A stretch of DNA of 33,563 bases. Origin: Lachnospiraceae bacterium. GTDB lineage: Bacteria > Bacillota > Clostridia > Lachnospirales > Lachnospiraceae. The stretch lies in assembly GCA_021201095.1 (NCBI GenBank), contig JAJQFO010000234.1, forward strand, positions 1 to 33,563, read 5' to 3'. The position numbers were made by a program, and so were the translations under genes. The notes below the pieces were generated by a model, which saw only the letters and a program-made list of their open reading frames with translations, made no database searches and was not told the DNA's origin. Positions 1 through 6,642 of this stretch are shown here, piece by piece (positions within the stretch are counted from its first letter, which is position 1; each line of letters starts with the position of its first letter).

Positions 1-613
1 CCACCAGGATCTGATCTACCTCATAAGCAAGAATATCATCCAGAATATACAAGTAAAACTGATCCCCGATTTCCAGGAGATCCAGATCCGTAAAAAGCGA
101 AGCCGACGGCAGTCCCCGGTGCGCCGCGATGACCGCGTGCGTCCCCTCCCCGCCGACCGGCAGAGACGAGCCATACAAATGCCCGGCTCCTTTCGCCAGC
201 ACTTCATCATCCGTCCCATGGTAAATCGGGATCTTGATATCAATCTTTGGAATTTCAATATATCCCATAATACCGTCGCCGGCTGCGTTGAGAAGGCTTT
301 CGTACATCAGATACTCCTCGTCCTCCTCCTCGGCAAGCACTTCGCCCCCGGCAAACGCGTCCGGCACCTGGTACGGCGAATGCGTAGCATTGTACTCCCG
401 CGCCGCCTCCCACAATTCCTCATACTGATCCTCATCCAAGCTTTCCACAACTGCCTCATACGTATTCGCCAGCCGATGCTGCCGGTACGAATTCCAGAGG
501 TTGCCGGCCACCGGATACAGCACCAGCAGGAAGCCTGCTGCAAACAGCAGAAGCAGGGCCGGATTTCTTCCCTGGATTCCTTCAGTTTTCTCTCTCCGTC
601 TGATCTTTCTCAT
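1..613 (-). CDS. Class C (pilin-polymerising) sortase, N-terminal 204 residues; C-terminus outside the window
   Basis: Reading the minus strand from the ATG at 613 gives an open frame to the window edge. It has a basic N-terminus (MRKIRRREK), a membrane anchor at about residues 18-37, a helical stretch, then the sortase barrel start GYIEIPKIDIKIPIYHGT and the catalytic-His motif VIAAHRGLPSASLFTDLD (His165). This order is typical of class C sortases, which link LPxTG pilins on the outer face of the membrane. A DAF tripeptide in QVPDAFAG sits where the family lid usually has DPF/DPW, so the lid may be altered. The catalytic Cys and Arg lie beyond the edge. An in-frame stop at 629-631 fixes the start near 613, although the Shine-Dalgarno is weak. 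It probably serves the pilin at 4397 and the adhesin at 6626, but two ATPase genes now separate them. No clear promoter was found upstream. Confidence 0.9.
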   Translation of the reverse strand, partial: MRKIRRREKTEGIQGRNPALLLLFAAGFLLVLYPVAGNLWNSYRQHRLANTYEAVVESLDEDQYEELWEAAREYNATHSPYQVPDAFAGGEVLAEEEDEEYLMYESLLNAAGDGIMGYIEIPKIDIKIPIYHGTDDEVLAKGAGHLYGSSLPVGGEGTHAVIAAHRGLPSASLFTDLDLLEIGDQFYLYILDDILAYEVDQILV

Positions 614-644
614 TGTTTCAATCCAAGCTCAGTCTTTGCCTGCG

Positions 645-670
645 TCCTCGATTTTCTTCGAAAATCAGGA
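645..670. other. Perfect hairpin in the sortase leader
   Basis: GATTTTC (650-656) and GAAAATC (660-666) form a 7-bp stem with a 3-nt loop, extended by TCCT (645-648) and AGGA (667-670) with one bulged base. It lies 32 bases upstream of the sortase ATG and has no T-run on either side, so it looks more like a leader structure or protein-binding dyad than a terminator. Function unknown. Confidence 0.35.
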
Positions 671-679
671 CATAAAACA

Positions 680-731
680 TGTGCCACCGGCACACAGCAA
701 CAGCACAAAATAAAAATGATTTACATCATTT
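680..731 (-). terminator. Possible terminator hairpins after the 782-2446 gene
   Basis: Two small inverted repeats follow the stop codon at 782 on the minus strand. The first is AT-rich (arms 725-731 and 714-720, 7 bp, 4-nt loop) and runs into a T-rich tract. The second is GC-rich (TGTGCC/GGCACA, 680-694, 3-nt loop) followed by TGTTTT. Each is weak alone; together they plausibly end the ATPase transcript before the sortase. Confidence 0.35.
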
Positions 732-781
732 ATCATTTCCTATAACTGAGAGCGAATACCGTACTTCAGTTGAAAAATCCC

Positions 782-2446
782 TTATTTCCTTCCACGCAAA
801 ACCTCTACCTTGCACGTATGGCGCTTATTCGGATCCTTTCTGTCATACGCAATACCTACAGCAAGAATTCTGCCGGTGCATCTCGGTCTGTCTCCCAGTT
901 TACCGTCAAATCCCAGCACATAATTTCGGTCTTTGATTTGCTGAATCGCACTTTCCACGGTATCATCAACCTTCAGTTCTACAATAAAGCCATCATCCGT
1001 CTTCCGGTAAGGATAAAAGACAAAGTCCACATAGCCCTTTCCTGATCTGTCCTCCTGCCGTACGTCATAAAATTCACGTGCCTGGAGATATACAAACGTG
1101 ATCACTTTCGAAAGTTCCGCTTCATCGCTATAGCGAATCAAAGGGCTTTCTGTATCGTGTGCACGTTCAAGAATTTCAAGCATGGTTTTTGTATCACTGG
1201 CTAATGTTGCTTTCAGCATTCTTCCAGATTCAACGGCAAGCCTGTGCATGTATCCAAAATCTGATTTCTGCTTCACCATATCCGCGAATTTATCCATCAA
1301 TTCTTTGTTAGGAATAGATACACAGCCGTTTGCACAGGTGAGAAATCCATAAACAACCATTGCCGAATAAACCTCGTCTCTGGTAGTTAATGCCATAGAT
1401 GTCGACGCGTATTCCTGCACATTCGCAGGAACAGCCCCTCCGGCGATCAGCTCCGTAATCTCATCCCGTATCTCACCGATATCCTCCTTCACGTAATAAT
1501 AAATCTCATCATACGGTCCTGAGCTGGTCCAATAATTGGCCGCCTGATTGTTACTGAGTGCTCCAACCACCGAACGCGGATTATACAGCCGTATGCCGGA
1601 AAATGTCTGATATCCGTCATACCAGAATTCCAGGTCCTCTCTGGACAGCCTCGGATCCTTTTGCACATTCAGATATTTCTGATAAAGATCATCCACTTCC
1701 TCATCTGTAAAACCAAAGTACTCGCTGTATTTCGCTTTCGAGGCCATCGTGTATTCAAAAAACATATTCAGTTCCGAACCGCTGGAATACTTCGCGATCG
1801 GCAAAATCCCCGTCATATAAGCCATCTCTACATATGATTTATCCTTCAGAAGGTTACTGAGGAACTTCGTAAAAGCTTCCCGATCTGCGTCTGTGGCAAA
1901 ATCCTGATGATAAATATAATCCCATTCATCCAGAACAAAGATAAACCTCTCCCCACCGCAATATTCATAGACAGCCGTCAGCGCATCCCAGACGGCATCC
2001 TCTTTCTCAATCTCCGCTTCCGGAAACGCCATTCTCAAATCCTTAAGCAGGCGTTTCTTTATCCTGGCCATATAGCTTGCGTATGTCACAGGTTCATCCG
2101 GCAACTCGTTAAATGAAATACGGATGACATTATGCGTATTCAGATGCTTCTTATACCAGTCATATGACGCTGCCTGCAGCGTATCAAATTCCGCACTGCT
2201 ATCGATTCCTTTCCCGAAATAGGCAGCGATCATATTTGCAATCACGGTCTTTCCAAAGCGGCGGGGTCTGGTAATACACACATACTTTGGATCCTTCCCT
2301 TTTCCCCCGCCAATCTTCGCCGGGTTCTTTAATTCCAGAATCGGCACAAGTTCATTCAAAATACCCGATTTATCAACAAAATAAGTAAGCGAATAGTCTT
2401 CCTGAAACAGGCTGTACGCGCTTGTTCCGTTCAAATAAAATCCCAT
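782..2446 (-). CDS. AAA-ATPase-like protein with C-terminal PD-(D/E)XK nuclease-like domain (PF09820/PF08011 type)
   Basis: 554 residues from the ATG at 2446. The N-terminus MGFYLN...YFVDKSGIL is the usual start of this family. A P-loop RPRRFGKT (about residues 60-67) and a Walker B FIFVLDEWDYIY (about 172-183) give an ATPase core. Near the C-terminus GYVDFVFYP...GFIVELKV is the D...ExK pattern of the fused nuclease-like domain (PF08011). The frame stays open up to 2545, but a good promoter (2498-2526) lies inside that extension and AAGGGG precedes the ATG at 2446, so the shorter start is preferred. The family is common in many copies in Firmicutes and Bacteroidetes gut genomes; its cellular role is not settled. 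It forms a pair with the ATPase gene at 2609-3925 and sits inside the pilus locus. Confidence 0.88.
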   Translation of the reverse strand: MGFYLNGTSAYSLFQEDYSLTYFVDKSGILNELVPILELKNPAKIGGGKGKDPKYVCITRPRRFGKTVIANMIAAYFGKGIDSSAEFDTLQAASYDWYKKHLNTHNVIRISFNELPDEPVTYASYMARIKKRLLKDLRMAFPEAEIEKEDAVWDALTAVYEYCGGERFIFVLDEWDYIYHQDFATDADREAFTKFLSNLLKDKSYVEMAYMTGILPIAKYSSGSELNMFFEYTMASKAKYSEYFGFTDEEVDDLYQKYLNVQKDPRLSREDLEFWYDGYQTFSGIRLYNPRSVVGALSNNQAANYWTSSGPYDEIYYYVKEDIGEIRDEITELIAGGAVPANVQEYASTSMALTTRDEVYSAMVVYGFLTCANGCVSIPNKELMDKFADMVKQKSDFGYMHRLAVESGRMLKATLASDTKTMLEILERAHDTESPLIRYSDEAELSKVITFVYLQAREFYDVRQEDRSGKGYVDFVFYPYRKTDDGFIVELKVDDTVESAIQQIKDRNYVLGFDGKLGDRPRCTGRILAVGIAYDRKDPNKRHTCKVEVLRGRK

Positions 2447-2497
2447 ATATTTCCACACCCCTTCCCAATCGGACAAACAGCCTTTTGTAATAAACCT

Positions 2498-2526
2498 ATT
2501 CTGCTCAATCCGGTTGGAAATGTCAA
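2498..2526 (-). promoter_or_regulatory. Sigma-A-type promoter for the 782-2446 gene
   Basis: On the minus strand TTGACA (2521-2526) is followed after exactly 17 bases by CAGAAT (2498-2503). The start point would be near 2491, giving a leader of about 45 bases. It lies inside the longer open frame and therefore supports the ATG at 2446. Confidence 0.65.
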
Positions 2527-2608
2527 GGTTTCTTTTCTTTCTCAAACCAATAATTATTCCGATATTTATTCGCCAAATCGCCCCAAATGGAAAGAACCCG
2601 ACACACGA

Positions 2609-3925
2609 TCAGTCCCCCAGAAGAAAATCCATTGCCCGAATCACCTTAATGCCATCCTGCGGCTGTGGCATATCGCACTCCATCGCGATCACAATTTTTT
2701 CGTAGTTATCCTTGATCTTACGAAGCGGTGCCAGCTCCCGTTCCCGTGTTTCCGGGGCATTCATGCTCTCCGTGACCTGAATATACTTTTTCTCATCTGC
2801 CTTTGTCGCAATAAAGTCTACTTCTTTATTATCAATCTTACCTATCGCAATATCGTATCCCCGCCGCATCAGTTCGAAAAAGATAATATTTTCCAAAATA
2901 TACCCGGTGTCTCCATCCCGATATCCCAGGAGATAATTACGCAGCCCTGTATCAACAATATAGTACTTGCCAAGAGTGCGCAGATATTCTTTGCCACGGA
3001 TGTCAAAACGTTTTATCTCATAAAAAATATACGCTTCTTTTAATGCTTCAATATAAGCCTGTATTGTCCTGACCGCCGGTTTGCTCTTCCGTTTTCCTTC
3101 CTCCAGCAGCCCTTCGTTTGTAAGCGTATTTCCAATGGAGGTGGCAGAAACATTGCTCCCAATATTATCAGCAAGGAACATAATGATCTTTCGCAGCAAA
3201 ACGGAGTCTGTGATCATATGCTGCCCCTTACGCCGCTCCCGTTCCAGAATATCATTGACCACTGCCGCGGAATACACACCATCCAGCGCAGCCGCAACAC
3301 GGTCCGGTTCCAGACCGATATCAGCAAGCATGGGCATCCCGCCATAACGGGCATATTCTCCAAAGAGTTCTTTGGCATCATAGGCATCTCCGTCCGCATC
3401 GGTGATACGCTTCCGGACAGTGCCGGAGGGAGTCTTTTTTTCTGTCACGGTATATCCATGAAAATCCAGAAACTCCTTAAAAGACAATGGAAGCACCTTG
3501 ATTTCCACATATCTCCCTGACAGATAGGTAGACAGCTCCGAGGACAAGAGGTACGCGTTTGAACCTGTGATATAAATATCAGAATCAAAATCGACCCGGA
3601 ATGAATTCACTGCGTTTTCCCACCCGGTAATCCTTTGTACTTCGTCAAAGAACAGGTACATCCGCTTTTCCGGAATAATGCGTTCTTTCACATACTCATA
3701 AAAATCTCTGGACGTCATATCAGAAAACGCCATTGATTCAAAATTCATTTCAATGACCTGCTGATCCGGAATGCCGCTCTCTTTCAAATGGCTTATCATA
3801 AGCTTCATCAGACTTGACTTCCCGCAGCGGCGGATACCGGTGATCACCTTGATCATCTCCGTATCCTGAAAAGCAATCATTTTATCAAGGTACAGATCCC
3901 GTCTCTTCAATTCATGCCTGAGCAT
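2609..3925 (-). CDS. ATP-binding protein of the AAA_14/DUF4143 family
   Basis: 438 residues from the ATG at 3925; a GTG nine bases upstream is also in frame, but AGGTGG lies at good distance only from the ATG. The P-loop GIRRCGKSS is at residues 30-38, Walker B MYLFFDEVQRI at about 90-100, and GSNAYLLSSELSTYLSGR is a sensor-like segment. The C-terminal half has KYYIVDTGLRNYLLG, then a GYDIAIGK..NKEVDFIA segment with the VDF signature of the DUF4143 domain, which is nuclease-like. Such proteins are widespread in anaerobes and often vary between strains; the biochemical role is unclear. The gene has its own promoter (3953-3981) with an overlapping palindrome. With the 782-2446 gene it makes a two-ATPase block inserted between pilin and sortase. 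Confidence 0.9.
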   Translation of the reverse strand: MLRHELKRRDLYLDKMIAFQDTEMIKVITGIRRCGKSSLMKLMISHLKESGIPDQQVIEMNFESMAFSDMTSRDFYEYVKERIIPEKRMYLFFDEVQRITGWENAVNSFRVDFDSDIYITGSNAYLLSSELSTYLSGRYVEIKVLPLSFKEFLDFHGYTVTEKKTPSGTVRKRITDADGDAYDAKELFGEYARYGGMPMLADIGLEPDRVAAALDGVYSAAVVNDILERERRKGQHMITDSVLLRKIIMFLADNIGSNVSATSIGNTLTNEGLLEEGKRKSKPAVRTIQAYIEALKEAYIFYEIKRFDIRGKEYLRTLGKYYIVDTGLRNYLLGYRDGDTGYILENIIFFELMRRGYDIAIGKIDNKEVDFIATKADEKKYIQVTESMNAPETRERELAPLRKIKDNYEKIVIAMECDMPQPQDGIKVIRAMDFLLGD

Positions 3926-3939
3926 AGATGCCACCCCAC

Positions 3940-3954
3940 CTTTCTGACAGAAAG
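3940..3954. promoter_or_regulatory. Palindromic operator candidate
   Basis: CTTTCTG A CAGAAAG is a perfect 7-bp inverted repeat with one central base. It overlaps the -10 element (3953-3958) by two bases and covers the predicted start point of the 2609-3925 gene, the usual place for a repressor site. Confidence 0.5.
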
Positions 3955-3981
3955 TATGTCATAAAAGGATGTGAAAGTCAA
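3953..3981 (-). promoter_or_regulatory. Sigma-A-type promoter for the 2609-3925 gene
   Basis: Minus-strand TTGACT (3976-3981), a 17-base spacer, then CATACT (3953-3958). The leader to the ATG at 3925 would be only about 20-25 bases and contains the AAGGTGGGG ribosome site. Confidence 0.6.
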
Positions 3982-4033
3982 GGTTTGTTGCATTCGTTCC
4001 ACAAACTTATTAAATTTTTGAGTTTATGACATA
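3955..4033. repeat. 11-bp perfect inverted repeat spanning 79 bp
   Basis: TATGTCATAAA (3955-3965) and TTTATGACATA (4023-4033) are exact reverse complements, 57 bases apart, bracketing the region upstream of the ATPase promoter. This could be a pair of binding sites for one regulator or the ends of a small insertion. Only the left arm touches the promoter. Confidence 0.5.
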
Positions 4034-4042
4034 ATCATTGCA

Positions 4043-4328
4043 TCATGAGCACTTTTTTGCCTCATTACTCACTTGGATTTCATCCATATCCGGCTGAATA
4101 CTTTCGTATTCTCTGCGAAAGTCCTCATCTTCTGATTATCCCTGTAGAAAATCCTGAAATTCACTCGTTTTTCCATCTCCGGGAACTCCGTCTGAGTCAG
4201 AGTCCGTTCTTTCTCTTCCGTAATCAACAGCTGTAGCGCCTCATATTCTGGCCACAATCTTTCGTATTCCATCCTGAATTCATCAAATCCGCTTTCACTG
4301 CTTCAAACGAATTTCCCGGTTTACTCAT
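4043..4328 (-). pseudogene. Decayed antitoxin-like (HigA/XRE-type) remnant
   Basis: No intact frame runs through, but minus-strand pieces in different frames read like an XRE-family antitoxin N-terminal region. There is a start at 4328 (MSKPGNSFEAVKA), then after a shift FDEFRMEYERLWPEYEAL followed by TEEKERTLTQTEFPE, and after another shift DFRREYESIQPDMDEIQV ending at 4043. The pattern FRxEYExLxPEYxxLQ, then xxRxxxxLTQxEL, is what I know from this family. The two EYE...P pieces may be remnants of two genes or of a duplication. At least two frame breaks make a functional product unlikely. It sits just upstream of the ATPase pair. The identification rests on short motifs only. Confidence 0.35.
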
Positions 4329-4348
4329 TCGCTGTCACATTCCTTTAT

Positions 4349-4385
4349 CGGGCGTACTTCGCAGTATAGGCGAAGTACTGTCCCG
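4349..4385 (-). terminator. Strong hairpin after the pilin gene
   Basis: GTACTTCGC (4354-4362) and GCGAAGTAC (4370-4378) form a perfect 9-bp stem with a 7-nt loop, extended by CGGG/CCCG (4349-4352 and 4382-4385). It starts 12 bases after the pilin stop. No T-run follows, so it may stabilise the 3' end of an abundant pilin mRNA or partly terminate transcription. Confidence 0.5.
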
Positions 4386-4396
4386 AATCGTCACTG

Positions 4397-6193
4397 TCAT
4401 GCCTTCTTTGCTTTGCTCTTCCCCGAATTGATCAGCACCAGAGCCAGGATCATGATGATCACACCCGCGATGGTAAAGACGATGATGCCGATGCTGCCGG
4501 TGGCGGGGAGGGCGGAAATCTTCGTATCGGTGACAAACATGGTGAGCTTCGCGCTATTGTTTCCATCCTTAGCTGCTATCCATGTCATTCCGCTAGTCAA
4601 GGCAGCATTTGTTGCACTCGGATCATAAGTCGTATACTCATTAGCAGTTACTGTATCAATCGTTCCGGCTGTTGCTGAATCTTCCGTAATCTTAAATTTC
4701 AGAATATTCGTATTCAGCGAGTATCCAGACGGTGCCACGGACTCTACAATAAAATACTCCACCTCATCATCCAGGCCTGTCAGCGTAAGTGTTCCACCGT
4801 CTGTAGTTGTAACTGCTTCAAGAGATGCTCCGCTGTACGTGCTGTCTACTACGCTGTATGATCCATCTGAATTTTGAATAAATTTCAAATATGTCGGAGT
4901 TGTTTCACCATCTTTATAGTAATAAACCTTAAAGGACGCATTGGACAACCCATTCCGACTTTCTCCATACTTCGTCAGATCCAGTGAATAGGTATAAACT
5001 TTTGCTGTAGATTCTACATTTTTTGAATCATGATTATCATAATCATAGGTCATCGTCGCCGTATTGCTGTTGCCGCCATCAGAATAAGTCACCGCGGAAG
5101 AAAGCAGTTCCGCCTCATATGTAATGATGACATACGAATAAGGATAGGTACCACCTGAATAAAATGTACTATAATACTGGCTTGTAAAGTTAACTGTCAA
5201 AGTACTGACATTTGATGCAACTGTAACGCCTGCAGTGTAGTTGGTTATAGATTCCAATGCTGTTCTTGCCGTGTCACTCGAATCATACGGCGTCACGACA
5301 ACAGAACTTTCCTTAATCTTCAAATTATTCGCCACGTCCGTTACTGTGAATATATGTTCACTGTCGTTTGCTGCAAACTTCGGCACATACACTTTTATCG
5401 AGTAATACAGGGTGTCGCCAATCTGTACATCAGCGGTTTCACCATAGGATCCAGTATTTCCTGTCTCACTGACTGTTTTGTCGATTGATATTTTATTGCC
5501 TTTCAGTACCGCATCCTTTGCCGCGAGCAGCCATTCTTCGCTGCCCGTACCAGCATTCGTGTTTGTCGGAGTTTCAGATACATCCACACTCACCAGCATA
5601 TTCAGGAAAGACCAGTCCGTCGCAGTCGGAATCACTAAATAAGAACCAAGTTCGAGGTTTGCAGAATATATACTACTAGTAGCTGTTGACCATGTAGTAC
5701 TATATTCGTCGACAGGTGTACCCTGTGAATTCTGGTAGTTGATATACGCCGCCAGGCGATTAACAATTGTGTTCTGTTCTGTAGTACCGGATCCTGTCGT
5801 CAAGGCATTGGAACCTGTCAAACTGGAAATCGCCTCAATCGCTTCAGTTTCGTTGCCATACATTTTGGTCAAGCTATTCCAATCCGTTGTCAGTGCTTTC
5901 TCTGCCCAATCTGTCAGATGCCAGGTCAATTCGTTCGTTGTTTTATCATACGTAGCATAGATAACTTGATAGGTAACAAAACTTACTGTTGTGCCATCTG
6001 TCGGCGCTCCTGTGATTTCAACAGACGCAGAGTTCGTCACATAGTAATCCCCATCTGAGTTAGCTGTCTGTGAAACCTCCAGTGTCCCTTTTGCGCTCGT
6101 CGTAGCCTCCGCCGCTCCTGCGGTCGTTCCCATCGCCAGTACCATCGCCAGCATCATAAGCAGCGCCGCTGCTTTTTTCCATATCCTTTTCAT
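4397..6193 (-). CDS. Major pilin (backbone) with D2 isopeptide and SpaA domains, LPATG-anchored
   Basis: 598 residues from the ATG at 6193, which has AAGGAG seven bases upstream; the ATG at 6211 lacks such a site. The signal peptide (MKRIWKKAAALLMMLAMVLA...AGAAEA) is followed by an N-terminal domain, then a fimbrial D2-type region (DVQIGDTLYYSIKVYVPKF...FTVTDVANNL, roughly residues 250-400). A C-terminal SpaA/CnaB-like domain starts at YSLDLTKY and holds the E-box YFIVESVAPSGY. The end is LPATG, a hydrophobic helix and a KSKAKKA tail, the classic cell-wall sorting signal. Such proteins are polymerised by class C sortases into covalent pili. The usual pilin motif is not obvious; KVYVPK may replace it. 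The gene lies directly downstream of the giant adhesin (433 bases), matching tip-adhesin then backbone order. Confidence 0.9.
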   Translation of the reverse strand: MKRIWKKAAALLMMLAMVLAMGTTAGAAEATTSAKGTLEVSQTANSDGDYYVTNSASVEITGAPTDGTTVSFVTYQVIYATYDKTTNELTWHLTDWAEKALTTDWNSLTKMYGNETEAIEAISSLTGSNALTTGSGTTEQNTIVNRLAAYINYQNSQGTPVDEYSTTWSTATSSIYSANLELGSYLVIPTATDWSFLNMLVSVDVSETPTNTNAGTGSEEWLLAAKDAVLKGNKISIDKTVSETGNTGSYGETADVQIGDTLYYSIKVYVPKFAANDSEHIFTVTDVANNLKIKESSVVVTPYDSSDTARTALESITNYTAGVTVASNVSTLTVNFTSQYYSTFYSGGTYPYSYVIITYEAELLSSAVTYSDGGNSNTATMTYDYDNHDSKNVESTAKVYTYSLDLTKYGESRNGLSNASFKVYYYKDGETTPTYLKFIQNSDGSYSVVDSTYSGASLEAVTTTDGGTLTLTGLDDEVEYFIVESVAPSGYSLNTNILKFKITEDSATAGTIDTVTANEYTTYDPSATNAALTSGMTWIAAKDGNNSAKLTMFVTDTKISALPATGSIGIIVFTIAGVIIMILALVLINSGKSKAKKA

Positions 6194-6214
6194 CCTCAAT
6201 CTCCTTTTCATATT

Positions 6215-6234
6215 GGCAGCTCGTTTCGGCTGCC
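6215..6234 (-). promoter_or_regulatory. Hairpin in the pilin leader
   Basis: GGCAGC (6215-6220) and GCTGCC (6229-6234) pair around an 8-nt loop, 21 bases upstream of the pilin ATG and just before the ribosome binding site. On the plus strand it is followed by a T-run, so it could equally stop antisense transcription. Confidence 0.4.
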
Positions 6235-6314
6235 TGTTTTTGTGGGCGATCCCGTTTCGACCGCCAGATTTACAATTCCTTTTTGTTTGCGGTTGTTTGT
6301 CAGTTGCGTATTTC

Positions 6315-6344
6315 TGTTCTTTCTTGTTCTTTCTTGTTCTTTCT
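6315..6344. repeat. Three perfect 10-bp tandem repeats (TGTTCTTTCT)
   Basis: TGTTCTTTCT occurs exactly three times head to tail in a polypyrimidine stretch between the adhesin and pilin genes. On the coding (minus) strand this is AGAAAGAACA repeated. It lies in the predicted leader of the pilin gene and could change copy number. Confidence 0.85.
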
Positions 6345-6397
6345 ATTTTTTATCTTTTGTGTCTGATCGGGCGTGCGCCGCTCGCCCGGCATCTTTT

Positions 6398-6425
6398 ATT
6401 ATCCGTCACGGACTTTTTCTGTAAG
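6398..6425 (-). promoter_or_regulatory. Weak promoter candidate for the pilin gene
   Basis: CTTACA (6420-6425), 16 bases, GATAAT (6398-6403) on the minus strand. It is the best match in the 433-base gap before the pilin and would give a leader of about 200 bases. A GC-rich stem (CGGGCG/CGCCCG, 6368-6388) lies just downstream of the start. Read-through from the adhesin gene is the alternative. Confidence 0.3.
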
Positions 6426-6450
6426 TCTTTCACGCTCCTGTATTTTTCGA

Positions 6451-6642
6451 ATCTGTTTTTTATTCATCTGCCATCCTCCCCCGCCCGTATTCCTGCATCT
6501 GCTTCTCACATACCCGGTTCCCCAGAAATTTCATTTTCCGTATCTGCCTTACCCATGGCTGAATTTCATGTGTCCGGATTCCATGCATTTGTATTTCCCA
6601 CATCTGTCCTTCCAACATCTGTCTTTTACGCATCTGCCATCC
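6451..6642. repeat. 26-bp direct repeat copying the 3' end of the adhesin gene
   Basis: Bases 6451-6476 and 6617-6642 match at 23 of 26 positions. The second copy encodes the last residues (MADA) and stop of the giant adhesin; the first gives ATG GCA GAT GAA TAA after GGGGGAGG. The stretch between them holds several degenerate CATCTG units. This looks like a local duplication of the gene end. I see no gene in 6194-6625. Confidence 0.7.
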
